Shown here piece after piece: positions 1-7,716 of a stretch of 36,933 nt of DNA. The stretch's first letter is position 1, and each line of letters starts with the position of its first letter. Below the pieces are notes generated by a model. The model worked only from the letters and a program-made list of their open reading frames with translations. It was not told where the DNA came from and made no database searches. The position numbers were made by a program, and so were the translations under genes. Source of the stretch: DATJPD01 sp036394195 (GTDB lineage: Bacteria > Pseudomonadota > Alphaproteobacteria > CACIAM-22H2); the NCBI GenBank assembly GCA_036394195.1, contig DASWFO010000190.1, positions 1-36,933 of the forward strand, read 5' to 3'.

Positions 1-90
1 GGGACCCGATCTGCTCACCCCATCTGGGCCAGCGGTCTATGCACGGCCGCACAAACAGGCCGGACATATGACCGCAAGCAACCGATCATA

Positions 91-1650
91 TCATCGCTTC
101 TTTCTTGCAGGCCGGGGGCCGTCCACATATGTGTCTCTGTGCTTATCCAGCGATTTCCCGACCGCGTCGCTCGATGGAAACACCAGCGACTTGATCACCA
201 CCGGCACGGCGCCCGACGCCTCCAGGATCTCGCCGATGTCGATGTAGTCGAACTCCTTGAGGTCCAGTCCGTCGATCGAGACGATCGCATTGTTCAGGCG
301 CAGCTCTTCGCGGCAATGCATGCCGATCAGGCCGCCGACATCGCCGTCGCCGGCGAGGATCAGCGGATGGTCGTTGGCGAGAACGGCCGACAGCCCGTCC
401 GCGACGCCGCGGCAAAACGCGTCCAGGCGCTGAAAGGTCGCCGAGCCCTGCCATGGCGCGAACACCGCCACCGGCTGTTCGCCGGCCGCCAGGTCGAGGC
501 GCTTCAGCACGGCCGCAATCGACGCCGCGACGGCGCCGCGGTCGATGGCCTCGCCGGCGAGCGGCAGGTCGGGCGCGATGACCGCCACATTGCGCAGCGG
601 CAGCGCCTCCAGCGGTGAGACGAAGATCGTGCTGCCGCTGACCTGGACCGTGTATTGCGAGGCGCCGATGACAGTGGCGCGGATACCTTCGCGCGACGGC
701 TCGATCCCGGGGCCCCCACGGCTCGTCCACCGCTCCGCGCGCGCCTTGATTTCGGCCGCGAGCAGCGGCCCGAGGTCGCCGAAGCCGCCGGTCTCGCGGC
801 CGTAGATATATTCGGACACGCCGCCGGAAAAGGTGAGCTGATCGATGCGCCCGGTGTATTTCAACGGATCAAGCCGTAGCAGCGGCGAGGCTTGCCCGCC
901 CATCGCCTCGAAGAGCCGCTCCGCCAGGGCGGCTGCAAGCTGGCGCGCCGCGTCCGGCGCAAACGGCCTTCCCGGCTGAAGCGGAAGCCCTATCTCCGCC
1001 GCCACGCGTCGACCCGCTTCCTCGATGCGGGTGATCCTGCCTTCGGCATCCGTGCAGATCAGCCGCGCGCCGACATCGATCGCCGTCTGGTCGATCACTT
1101 TGCCATCGGCGCAGATCGCGATCTTCGACGTGCCGCCGCCGACGTCGACGTTCATTACCGTCGTCCGCTCGCGGATCGACCGGCTGACCGCCCCCGAGCC
1201 GTAGGCCGCCATCGTCGTCTCGAGGCTGTCGCCGGCGCTGACCGCGACCATCTTGCCGGCTTCGCGGGCGAACAGCTCGCCGATGGCGCGGGCGTTGCGG
1301 CGCCGCACCGCGACCCCGGTCAGGATCAAGGCGCCGGTGTCGATGGCGTCCGGGTCGACGCCGGCGCGCGCGTATTGGTCGTCGAGGAACACGGCCAGCG
1401 CCTTGGCGTCGATCGTCTCTTCGGCCGCGTAGGGCGTCAGCAGGATCTTGGATTCGTAGAACGCCTCGCGCGAGGCGACCACATAGCGGCTGTCCAGCCG
1501 CTCCAGCACGATCCGCGAGAATACGAGGTGCGAGGTCGAAGAGCCGATATCGACCCCGACGCTCAGCAGATGGATCTCGTCTTCGCCCTCGAGCGTGCGG
1601 CCGGTGTTCGAAAAGAACACCCGCCCGCCGGTCTGCTCGTCGTCGCTCAT
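91..1650 (-). CDS. eutA: EutA-type ethanolamine ammonia-lyase reactivating factor
   Basis: 519-residue protein of the EutA family. These ATPases swap damaged adenosylcobalamin out of ethanolamine ammonia-lyase. An actin/Hsp70-like nucleotide-binding fold is indicated by the N-terminal phosphate loop VGVDIGSSTSHLVFSRI, just after residue 25, and by a second glycine-rich loop NVDVGGGTSK near residue 165. I place the start at the ATG at 1650. The frame stays open upstream, but that extension would be translated palindromic repeat DNA. The gene is the last readable member of a minus-strand series tctA-tctB-bicupin-eutA. No EutB or EutC subunit is encoded in the window, so the target enzyme is either beyond position 1 or different from ethanolamine ammonia-lyase. 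The family assignment is firm. The in vivo partner is unknown. Confidence 0.85.
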   Translation of the reverse strand: MSDDEQTGGRVFFSNTGRTLEGEDEIHLLSVGVDIGSSTSHLVFSRIVLERLDSRYVVASREAFYESKILLTPYAAEETIDAKALAVFLDDQYARAGVDPDAIDTGALILTGVAVRRRNARAIGELFAREAGKMVAVSAGDSLETTMAAYGSGAVSRSIRERTTVMNVDVGGGTSKIAICADGKVIDQTAIDVGARLICTDAEGRITRIEEAGRRVAAEIGLPLQPGRPFAPDAARQLAAALAERLFEAMGGQASPLLRLDPLKYTGRIDQLTFSGGVSEYIYGRETGGFGDLGPLLAAEIKARAERWTSRGGPGIEPSREGIRATVIGASQYTVQVSGSTIFVSPLEALPLRNVAVIAPDLPLAGEAIDRGAVAASIAAVLKRLDLAAGEQPVAVFAPWQGSATFQRLDAFCRGVADGLSAVLANDHPLILAGDGDVGGLIGMHCREELRLNNAIVSIDGLDLKEFDYIDIGEILEASGAVPVVIKSLVFPSSDAVGKSLDKHRDTYVDGPRPARKKR

Positions 1651-1660
1651 CCCTGCGTCA

Positions 1661-1780
1661 CCCCTCACCCCGCGGCTTCGCCGCTGCCCTCTCCCACAAG
1701 GGGAGAGGGAGGAGTACACGCGCTCAATTCACCTCTCCCCCTGTGGGAGAGGTCGCGAGCGGCAGCGAGCGGGTGAGGGG
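1661..1780. repeat. Family C palindromic repeat, paired copy (C1)
   Basis: Two inverted C/G-rich units face each other. Each half contains a CTCTCCC-type arm pairing with GGGAGAG (for example CCCTCTCCCAC then GGGGAGAGGG). The outer ends are CCCCTCACCC at 1661-1670 and GGGTGAGGGG at 1771-1780. The element fills the gap between the bicupin stop and the eutA start. It resembles the REP/BIME-like elements common between rhizobial genes, which is family knowledge rather than something tested here. Confidence 0.8.
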
Positions 1781-1797
1781 GTGCTCGCAAGCGGTGC

Positions 1798-3015
1798 TCA
1801 CTCAAAACTCTTCACCCGCGTCCCCGGCTTGTACCACGCTGGATCCATGCGGCTCTGCACGTCGGTTTTGCCGATGGTCGCCTCCCACTCCTTCAGGATG
1901 TAGGGATCCTCCATCCAGTACGGGATCGACGAGCCGCCCTCGTCGATGTCCATGGCCGTGTAGTCGATGTGCTGCTCGCCGGGCGGGCCGGGCTCGCGTC
2001 CCGGCGAGTTGGGCCCGAACCAGGCGGTCAGCCGGAACGGCTCCTTCGACACGCCGAAATGCTGGTGGAACCAGCGCGCCCCGCCCGGAGCCGCCGACAC
2101 CATGCCGACCGGTTCGTAGTCGACGCGCTTGATCAGGTCGGCCTTGCCGTCCTTCCACGGCGTCACGCCGGCGCGCTCCGGCCACGTATAGGTGTAGCCC
2201 TTGCCCTTGAGGCAGATCAGCACCGCCGCCGAGGTGTGCGCGTGCGCCTTCGAGTAGCGGCCGTTCTCGTGCTGGCCGATCCACAGATAGAAGGTGTTGC
2301 CGGTCATGAACGGCTCCACCCGGCGATAGCCGGGCGAGCGCCGGTTGTCGAGCGGCAGGTCGCAATTGACGATATCGGGGATGAAGTTGGTGCGCCGCAT
2401 GGCCAGCCCGCGCACCGGATCGGGCTCGATGTTGTCGTTCGGCTTGTAGAAGTCGTCGGCGCCGCTGAAGCGGTCGCGGAACTGATAGGGACAGTTGAAG
2501 ACCGCGTCGACGTTGTTCAGCAGGTTCATCAGATTGGGGGCCGTCGTGCCGCAGAGCAGCAAGGCTGGACTTGACGTCGCGTTGACGATCCGGTGCATGG
2601 CGTTTACCGGAATCGAGAACAGCGAGCCCTTCTGCCATTCGAAGATATGCCGCTTGGTCTCGCCGTCGAGCCACACCTCCGTCGAGCCGCGGCCTTCGAC
2701 GACATAGACGACCTTCTCATAGATGTGCTTTTCCGGATTGAGTGCGCCGGCCGCCGGCACCTCGACCACGTAGCAGCCCCATTTCCCCTCGGTGCCGTAA
2801 AGCTGGATATAGCTGCCCTTGCCGCCGGTCCGCTTCCACGGACCAAGCGGCAGGTCTTGGACGCGGCGCACGCCGATGCCGCGGAAGATCGGGATTCCCT
2901 CGCTCTCCATGAACTTGTCGTAGGCGGTCGCGGGGCGGCCGAACTTGCCGAAGCCGGCGCGCTTGTTGCCGGAAGGCTCGTGCCAGTGAACCTGGCCGGG
3001 GGCGTCGTGTGGCAT
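1798..3015 (-). CDS. Bicupin-domain protein (double cupin)
   Basis: 405-residue predicted cytosolic protein with two cupin barrels. The first, around residues 85-165, has EKHIYEKVVYVVEGRGS and a later IPVNAMHRIVN. The second, around residues 255-360, has the metal-ligand-like KAHAHTSAAVL and a late WFHQHFG. This layout is shared with gentisate-dioxygenase-like and other bicupin oxygenases, but no specific enzyme is recognisable and the substrate is unknown. The start is the ATG at 3015, preceded by AAGGA at a good distance. A longer open frame overlapping tctB is rejected as cysteine-rich shadow sequence. The start lies 43 nt after the tctB stop, so the gene is probably cotranscribed with the transporter genes. 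This suggests a role in the metabolism of the imported compound. Confidence 0.8.
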   Translation of the reverse strand: MPHDAPGQVHWHEPSGNKRAGFGKFGRPATAYDKFMESEGIPIFRGIGVRRVQDLPLGPWKRTGGKGSYIQLYGTEGKWGCYVVEVPAAGALNPEKHIYEKVVYVVEGRGSTEVWLDGETKRHIFEWQKGSLFSIPVNAMHRIVNATSSPALLLCGTTAPNLMNLLNNVDAVFNCPYQFRDRFSGADDFYKPNDNIEPDPVRGLAMRRTNFIPDIVNCDLPLDNRRSPGYRRVEPFMTGNTFYLWIGQHENGRYSKAHAHTSAAVLICLKGKGYTYTWPERAGVTPWKDGKADLIKRVDYEPVGMVSAAPGGARWFHQHFGVSKEPFRLTAWFGPNSPGREPGPPGEQHIDYTAMDIDEGGSSIPYWMEDPYILKEWEATIGKTDVQSRMDPAWYKPGTRVKSFE

Positions 3016-3058
3016 GGCGTGGTCCTTTACTGAACGTCTTTCGTTGAATATGGGCGCA

Positions 3059-3535
3059 TCAGAGACCGCTGACCAGCAGGCCGGGATACAGCGGCAGCCG
3101 CAGCAGCACCGAAAACAACAGCCAGATGAACAGCACCGCCCCGCCGGCGGCCGCCAGCGACATGACAACCGGCCGGCCGCCGCGCAGGCGCATCGAGGCG
3201 AAGACGAACAGCGGCACGGCGGCGAGCACGCCGATCAGCACCAGCGCCGCGGCGAAGCCTGCGACCCAGGCCATGGCGGCGATCTGCCGCCGGACCGGAT
3301 ACGCCGCATGCAGCACCGGGTCCGGCTCCGCCGCCGGGTTCAGCCAGCGGAGGAGCGCCCGGCCGGTGGGGGTCGGGGTGCGCGCGGCGAGATCGAGGCT
3401 CACCAGCAGCAGCATCGCCCACCCCACCATGGCCGGGAACGCCCGCGAGTCCGGTGCGTACTGGTACGCGCTCGCCAGATAGATCGCGGTGACGACCCAC
3501 AAGGTCAACGGGGCGAGATATTGCGCTAAACCCAT
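3059..3535 (-). CDS. tctB: Tripartite tricarboxylate transporter small membrane subunit, TctB family
   Basis: 158-residue membrane protein with four predicted hydrophobic segments, at roughly residues 5-25, 35-50, 85-115 and 120-155. Length and layout fit the TctB/DUF1468 family, the small permease subunit that works with TctA and a periplasmic TctC/Bug receptor to import carboxylates using an ion gradient. The ATG at 3535 sits directly at the edge of a family C palindromic repeat. The usual Shine-Dalgarno position is therefore occupied by repeat-derived GGGGTGGGGG. The gene lies between tctA and the bicupin gene on the same strand. It is identified mainly by size, hydrophobicity and position next to tctA, because TctB sequences are poorly conserved. 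Confidence 0.8.
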   Translation of the reverse strand: MGLAQYLAPLTLWVVTAIYLASAYQYAPDSRAFPAMVGWAMLLLVSLDLAARTPTPTGRALLRWLNPAAEPDPVLHAAYPVRRQIAAMAWVAGFAAALVLIGVLAAVPLFVFASMRLRGGRPVVMSLAAAGGAVLFIWLLFSVLLRLPLYPGLLVSGL

Positions 3536-3540
3536 GAACA

Positions 3541-3630
3541 CCCCCACCCCAACCCTCCCCCGTCCAAGGGGGAGGGGGATTCCTTCTTCAACCCCTCCCT
3601 CCTTGCGGGGGAGGGTAGGGAGGGGGGTTC
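3541..3630. repeat. Family C palindromic repeat, paired copy (C2)
   Basis: C/G-rich double palindrome. CCCTCCCCC at 3553 pairs with GGGGGAGGG, and a second unit CCCTCCCTCCTTGCGGGGGA follows. It fills the gap between the tctA stop and the tctB ATG and ends 5 nt before that ATG. It lies inside the predicted tctA-tctB transcript, so it could affect stability or relative expression. That effect is inference. Confidence 0.8.
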
Positions 3631-3648
3631 GCGTATCCGATCGGTGCT

Positions 3649-5166
3649 TCACGACATCTTCTCCGGCGCCAGCTGTTTCTCCGCGCGGTCGCGCTTGAAC
3701 AGTGCGCGCAGAAGCGGCGAGAGGAGCAACGCTGCGATGCAGGCCATCAGGATCAGGCAGATCGTGCGGCTGAAGAAGAGCGACCAGCTGCCGTCGCCCA
3801 TGATCATCGACTGGTGGTAATTGCGCTCGAGAGCGGAGCCGAGGACCAGCGCGATCACCAGGGTGAGACGCGGATAGTCGAGCCGCAGCATCAGATAGCC
3901 CAGCACCCCGAAGAACGCCGTCACCACGACGTTGCCGATATTGCCGTTGACGGCGTAGGAGCCGACCATGGCGATGCACAGCACGACGGGGACCAGAATT
4001 TGGGAATCGACGCGCGTGATCATCGCCAGCGGCCGCACGAGCAGCAGCCCCACCGACGAGGCGAGCAGGCATGAGGCGGTGAGCGCCCACACGAGCCCGT
4101 AGATCTCGGTCTGGTTGTTGGTCAGCATCATCGGTCCCGGCTGCAGCCCGTGGAGGACCAGGATGCCGAGGAACACCGCCATTTCGGCACCGCTTGGAAT
4201 GCCGAAGGCGAGGGTGGGGATGAGCGCGCTGCCGTCCTTCGCGTTGATCGCCGCCTCGGGCGCGATCACGCCCTGGATGTTGCCCTTGCCGAAAGAGTCG
4301 GGATCTTTGGACGCCTGGACGGTGAGGCCGTAGGACAGGAAGGCGGCGACGGTGCCGCCTTCGCCGGGAATGGCGCCGACGATCGTGCCGATGATCGAGC
4401 CGCGCAGCACCGTGCCGAGATGGCGGAACGTCTCCATCAGCCCCGCGGTGATCCGCGTGATCTGCGCTATCTGGGGCTGGCCCGAGACGGCACCGCCCTT
4501 GACCATCAGGTTGATCATCTCGGCGACCGCGAACAGTCCGATCAGCGCCGGCACCAGGTGCACGCCGTCCCACAGATATTCGATGCCGGCGGTGAAGCGC
4601 TCGTCCCCGGCCACGTCGTTGTAGCCGATAAAGGCGATCATCAGGCCGAGACCGCCGGTGATCAGGCCGCGCAGCAGCTTGCCGCGCGAGGCGACGGCGA
4701 CGGTGACCAGGCCGAGCAGCGCCAGCAGGAAGAACTCGGGCGGGCCGAACAGCAGCACGATCTCCTTGGCGATCGGCAGCACCGCCAGCACCGAGATCGT
4801 GCCGATGATCCCGCCGATGGAGTTGGCGCTCGCCGCGGCCCCGATCGCGAGCCCAGCCTTGCCCTGCTGGGCCAGCGGGTAGCCGTCGAGACAGGTGGCG
4901 GCGTTGGGCGCGGTTCCCGGCGTGTTGAGGAGGATGGCGGTGATCGATCCGCCCATAGGCACGGCGCCCATGACCCCGCCGGCGAGGGCCAGGGCGGTGA
5001 ACGGCTCGAGCCCGTAGGTGAGCGGCGTCAACAGCGCGAGCGCGGTGGCCCCGCCCAGGCCCGGCATCGCGCCGAACACGAGCCCAATGATCATGCCCAG
5101 GGCGAGGAACAGCAGTTCCCGCACCTGCAACAGGCCTTCGATGCCGCTCAACCAGACGTCCAGCAT
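3649..5166 (-). CDS. tctA: Tripartite tricarboxylate transporter large permease, TctA family
   Basis: 505-residue polytopic inner-membrane protein. It has the family N-terminal segment GMIIGLVFGAMPGLGGATAL near residues 24-43 and the repeat-related GAIPGEGGTVAAFLSYG near residues 262-278, which are characteristic glycine/proline motifs of TctA. The length matches the family norm of about 500. TctA forms the transport channel for carboxylates captured by a periplasmic Bug/TctC protein. The gene opens the minus-strand series tctA-tctB-bicupin-eutA and is divergent from the IclR regulator. A perfect palindrome lies 59-73 nt upstream of the ATG. No binding-protein gene is in this operon; candidate receptors lie at 7717 and 12409. 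The Shine-Dalgarno sequence is weak and distant. Confidence 0.93.
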   Translation of the reverse strand: MLDVWLSGIEGLLQVRELLFLALGMIIGLVFGAMPGLGGATALALLTPLTYGLEPFTALALAGGVMGAVPMGGSITAILLNTPGTAPNAATCLDGYPLAQQGKAGLAIGAAASANSIGGIIGTISVLAVLPIAKEIVLLFGPPEFFLLALLGLVTVAVASRGKLLRGLITGGLGLMIAFIGYNDVAGDERFTAGIEYLWDGVHLVPALIGLFAVAEMINLMVKGGAVSGQPQIAQITRITAGLMETFRHLGTVLRGSIIGTIVGAIPGEGGTVAAFLSYGLTVQASKDPDSFGKGNIQGVIAPEAAINAKDGSALIPTLAFGIPSGAEMAVFLGILVLHGLQPGPMMLTNNQTEIYGLVWALTASCLLASSVGLLLVRPLAMITRVDSQILVPVVLCIAMVGSYAVNGNIGNVVVTAFFGVLGYLMLRLDYPRLTLVIALVLGSALERNYHQSMIMGDGSWSLFFSRTICLILMACIAALLLSPLLRALFKRDRAEKQLAPEKMS

Positions 5167-5224
5167 GGACGGACCAGCGTCTCCCGGCCCGCTTCCATTG
5201 ACTCGTCCAGGCGGGCCGCGTTAC

Positions 5225-5239
5225 GTTCGCACAGCGAAC
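5225..5239. promoter_or_regulatory. Probable IclR-family operator, site 1
   Basis: Perfect palindrome GTTCGCACAGCGAAC (6-bp arms, 3-bp centre) in the divergent tctA/iclR intergenic region. The same 15-mer, reverse-complemented, recurs at 6196-6210 before the Rieske oxygenase gene. IclR proteins of the PcaR/PobR type are known to bind 15-bp sites of the GTTCG-N-CG type. Two identical copies flanking the regulator gene support assignment to it. A weak -10-like TTTATT on the minus strand (5259-5264) lies about 19 nt upstream of the site. Confidence 0.7.
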
Positions 5240-5325
5240 AATATTGCAATTCGTGAACAATAAAACGGCCGCTGGATGCGAGCAAGGTGGTCCTTTTTCT
5301 GCGTCAGGCCCGCGAAGGGGTTCCC

Positions 5326-6120
5326 ATGGCCGACGGCGCGCTTGAGCCCGTAGGGGCGGGCCCCCGCTCGCGCGACCAGATCACCGCGCTGGCCCGCGGC
5401 CTGGCGGTGATCCGTGCCTTCAGCGGCCAGGACGAGCAGCTGACGCTCGCGGACATCGCCAAGCTGGTCCAGCTGCCGCGCGCGACGACGCGCCGCTGCC
5501 TGTTGACCCTGCAAGCGCTGGGCTATGTCGAGATGAAGGGCCGCTTCTTCCGCCTGGCACCGCAGGTGCTGACCCTGGCGCAGGCCTATCTTTCGTCGAG
5601 CCTCCTGCCGCGGCTGACGGCGCCGTTCCTCGAGCGCATGAGCGGCGAGCTCGGCGAATCCTGCTCGGTTTCGGTGCTGCACGACGACCAGGTGATCTAT
5701 GTGGCGCGGTCGGCACGCAAGCGCCTCGCCTCACTTCACCGCGACGTCGGTGCGCGCCTGCCGGCCTATTGCACGTCGATGGGCCGGGTGCTCCTGGCAG
5801 CACTGCCGGACAGCGAGCTGGATGCGGTCCTGAAGCGGGTGCCGCGCGAGCGCTTGACGCGGTTCACGCTCGTCGCTCCGCGCGAACTGAAGGAGGCGAT
5901 CGCCGACGTCCGCCAGCGCGACTACAGTTTCGTCGACCAGGAAATGGAGCTCGACTTGCGCGCCATCGCGGTGCCGTTGCGCAACACCACGGGCCGCGTC
6001 GTCGCGGCCCTGAATGTCAGCACACAGGCCAGCCGCACCACCAAGCGCCAGCTGATCGACGGGGTCCTGCCCCTCATCCGCCAGGCCGCCGCCGAAATCC
6101 GCCCTCTGCTGCTGGGCTGA
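5326..6120 (+). CDS. IclR-family transcriptional regulator, PcaR/PobR-like
   Basis: 264-residue DNA-binding regulator. An N-terminal winged helix-turn-helix lies at about residues 15-75 (ALARGLAVIRAF, then LTLADIAKLVQLPRATTRRC). It is followed by the IclR effector-binding domain with ARLPAYCTSMGRVLLAALP and a C-terminal AVPLRNTTGRVVAALNVS. These stretches resemble the PcaR/PcaU/PobR branch, which senses aromatic-acid intermediates. The ATG at 5326 is chosen over the upstream in-frame GTG at 5287 because GAAGGGG stands at a suitable distance. The gene is divergent from tctA and upstream of the Rieske gene. Identical palindromes in both flanking regions point to autoregulation plus control of both neighbours. 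The effector is not deducible. Confidence 0.9.
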   Translation: MADGALEPVGAGPRSRDQITALARGLAVIRAFSGQDEQLTLADIAKLVQLPRATTRRCLLTLQALGYVEMKGRFFRLAPQVLTLAQAYLSSSLLPRLTAPFLERMSGELGESCSVSVLHDDQVIYVARSARKRLASLHRDVGARLPAYCTSMGRVLLAALPDSELDAVLKRVPRERLTRFTLVAPRELKEAIADVRQRDYSFVDQEMELDLRAIAVPLRNTTGRVVAALNVSTQASRTTKRQLIDGVLPLIRQAAAEIRPLLLG

Positions 6121-6147
6121 CGGCGTCCGCACGCGCCCGGCCCCGGC

Positions 6148-6175
6148 TTGACACCCCGGCGGCGGCGCTTAAAAT
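6148..6175 (+). promoter_or_regulatory. Sigma70-type promoter of the Rieske oxygenase gene
   Basis: TTGACA at 6148-6153, a 16-nt G/C-rich spacer, then TAAAAT at 6170-6175. This is a near-consensus housekeeping promoter, unusually strong-looking for DNA this rich in GC. The predicted transcription start is near 6182. The palindromic operator at 6196-6210 lies just downstream, a position expected for repression. Confidence 0.65.
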
Positions 6176-6195
6176 AGTGCGATATCAGACTTTTT

Positions 6196-6210
6196 GTTCG
6201 CTGTGCGAAC
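6196..6210. promoter_or_regulatory. Probable IclR-family operator, site 2
   Basis: GTTCGCTGTGCGAAC, the exact reverse complement of the palindrome at 5225-5239. It is centred about 20 nt downstream of the predicted transcription start and 22 nt before the Rieske ATG. Binding here would block elongation or initiation, so the regulator may act as a repressor relieved by a ligand. Confidence 0.7.
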
Positions 6211-6232
6211 ACTTGCTTAGGGAGTTCGTCGG

Positions 6233-7519
6233 ATGCTGCGCAAGGAACAGAACGAGCTGGTGACGCGGACCGGCCCCGGCACGCCGATGGGACAGCTGTT
6301 CCGCTGCTATTGGCTGCCCGTGCTGCAGGCCGACGAGCTGCCGGAGAACGACTGCCCGCCGGTGCGGGTGAAGGTCCTGTCCGAGCGGCTGCTGGCGGTG
6401 CGCGACAGCCAGGGCCGCTTCGGCCTGATCGACGAGTTCTGCGCCCATCGCGGCGTGTCGCTGTGGTTCGGCCGCACGGAGGAAAACGGCATCCGCTGCC
6501 CGTATCACGGCTGGAAATACGACGTCACCGGCCAGTGCGTCGAGGTGCCGTCGGAGCCGGCGGAGAACGGCTTCTGCAAGAAGATCAAGCTCACCTCGTA
6601 TCCGCTGGTCGAGCGCGGCGGAATCCTGTGGACCTATATGGGCCCGCCGGAGAAGCAGCCGCCGCTCCCCGAATTCGAGGTGCTGATGGTCCCGCCCTCG
6701 CACCGCTTCATCGCCAAGCGGCTGCAGGAGTGCAACTGGCTGCAGGCGCTGGAAGGCGGCATCGATTCGAGCCACGTCTCGTTCCTGCACTCGGGGGCGT
6801 TGAAGCAGGACCCGCTGTTCAAGGGCGCCAAGGGCAACGAATACAATTTCAACGACGCCAAGCCGGTTTTCGAGGTGGTGGAGAGCGTCGGCGGCCTCTA
6901 TGTCGGTGCGCGTCGCAACGCCGAAAACGGCAACTACTACTGGCGGATCACGCCGTGGGTGATGCCGAACTTCACCATGATCCCGCCGCGCGGCAACTAC
7001 TCGGTGCACGGCCATTGGTGGGTGCCGATCGATGACGAGAATTGCTGGACCTGGAGCTTCGACTATTGCGTCAACCGGCCGCTGACTGCGGACGAGGTGC
7101 GGCAGATGAATGACGGCAAGGGCATCTACGTCAAATACGTGCCCGGCACGTTCCGCCCCGCCCAGAACAAGGACAACGACTATCTCGTCGACCGCGCGGC
7201 GCAGAAGGCCGGTCTCACCTATAGCGGCGTCGAGGGCATCGCCATGCAGGACGCCTCGCTGCAGGAAAGCATGGGGCCGATCGTCGACCGCTCCAAGGAG
7301 AACCTGGTGTCGACCGACAACGGCATCATCATGGCGCGCCACCGCCTGATGCGCGCCGCGAAGGCGCTGGCCGACAAGGGCGCCGTCCCGCCCGGCGTCG
7401 ATCCGGCGCACCAGCGCGTGCGTTCGGCCTCGGTCGTCCTGCCGCCCGGCCAGACCTATGCCGAAGGCGCCAAGGACGCGCTATCGGTCAAGCCCGGCAT
7501 CGCCCACGCGTCGGTATAA
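6233..7519 (+). CDS. Rieske non-heme iron ring-hydroxylating oxygenase, phthalate-dioxygenase-like
   Basis: 428-residue oxygenase component. The N-terminal Rieske domain binds a 2Fe-2S cluster through C70-x-H72 (FCAHRG) and C89-x2-H92 (CPYHGW). The catalytic domain has ALEGGIDSSHVSFLH, giving the bridging aspartate D178 and iron ligands H181 and H186. Size and sequence style match the phthalate 4,5-dioxygenase/vanillate-demethylase-like group, which hydroxylates or demethylates aromatic acids using a separate reductase. No reductase or ferredoxin gene is in the window. The ATG at 6233 is preceded by TAGGGAG. The gene has its own strong promoter with a probable IclR operator. The substrate is unknown; co-regulation with a carboxylate importer suggests an aromatic carboxylate. 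Confidence 0.92.
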   Translation: MLRKEQNELVTRTGPGTPMGQLFRCYWLPVLQADELPENDCPPVRVKVLSERLLAVRDSQGRFGLIDEFCAHRGVSLWFGRTEENGIRCPYHGWKYDVTGQCVEVPSEPAENGFCKKIKLTSYPLVERGGILWTYMGPPEKQPPLPEFEVLMVPPSHRFIAKRLQECNWLQALEGGIDSSHVSFLHSGALKQDPLFKGAKGNEYNFNDAKPVFEVVESVGGLYVGARRNAENGNYYWRITPWVMPNFTMIPPRGNYSVHGHWWVPIDDENCWTWSFDYCVNRPLTADEVRQMNDGKGIYVKYVPGTFRPAQNKDNDYLVDRAAQKAGLTYSGVEGIAMQDASLQESMGPIVDRSKENLVSTDNGIIMARHRLMRAAKALADKGAVPPGVDPAHQRVRSASVVLPPGQTYAEGAKDALSVKPGIAHASV

Positions 7520-7521
7520 TT

Positions 7522-7655
7522 GGCCCGCTCGCGAGTAGCCGCCACACCAACCCTACTCGCTCGCCGGCGAACGCGCATCCGCGCGTTCGTGTGACTCACA
7601 CGCAGACCGCGCCCGGTCGTTCCACTGCGTGACGCGCAGCTGACGCTGCGCGGCT
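7522..7655 (-). repeat. Family A structured repeat, copy A1
   Basis: Reads on the minus strand. Hairpin 1 is GCGCAGC pairing with GCTGCGC (7634-7651), followed by ACGCAGTGG. GTGAGTCAC comes next, then hairpin 2 with perfect 9-bp arms 7568-7576/7581-7589 and loop GGAT. Hairpin 3 has 8-bp arms 7531-7538/7553-7560 and the 14-nt loop GGTTGGTGTGGCGG, bordered by GA on both sides. Its hairpin-3 end begins 3 nt after the Rieske stop codon. Together with inverted copy A2 it brackets the binding-protein gene at 7717-8691. Confidence 0.85.
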
Positions 7656-7666
7656 CTTTTTCTTAA

Positions 7667-7707
7667 ACCCTCCCCCTTGACGGGGGAGGGTAGGGTGGGG
7701 GTGGGGC
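7667..7707. repeat. Family C palindromic repeat, single copy (C3)
   Basis: One unit of the C/G-rich palindrome: ACCCTCCCCC, a short loop, GGGGGAGGGT, then a G-rich tail. It sits between the A1 repeat and the stop codon of the minus-strand binding-protein gene. Confidence 0.75.
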
Positions 7708-7716
7708 CGTTTAGCT

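Noticed and set aside
1..90. Gene or control site at the left edge
   Set aside because: No open frame with a ribosome site and no hairpin is visible in these 90 bases downstream of eutA.
4150..5256. Long plus-strand open frame opposite tctA
   Set aside because: It is an antisense shadow of a strongly conserved membrane-protein gene; the translation is Arg/Gly/Asp/Gln-rich without motifs, as expected for GC-rich DNA.
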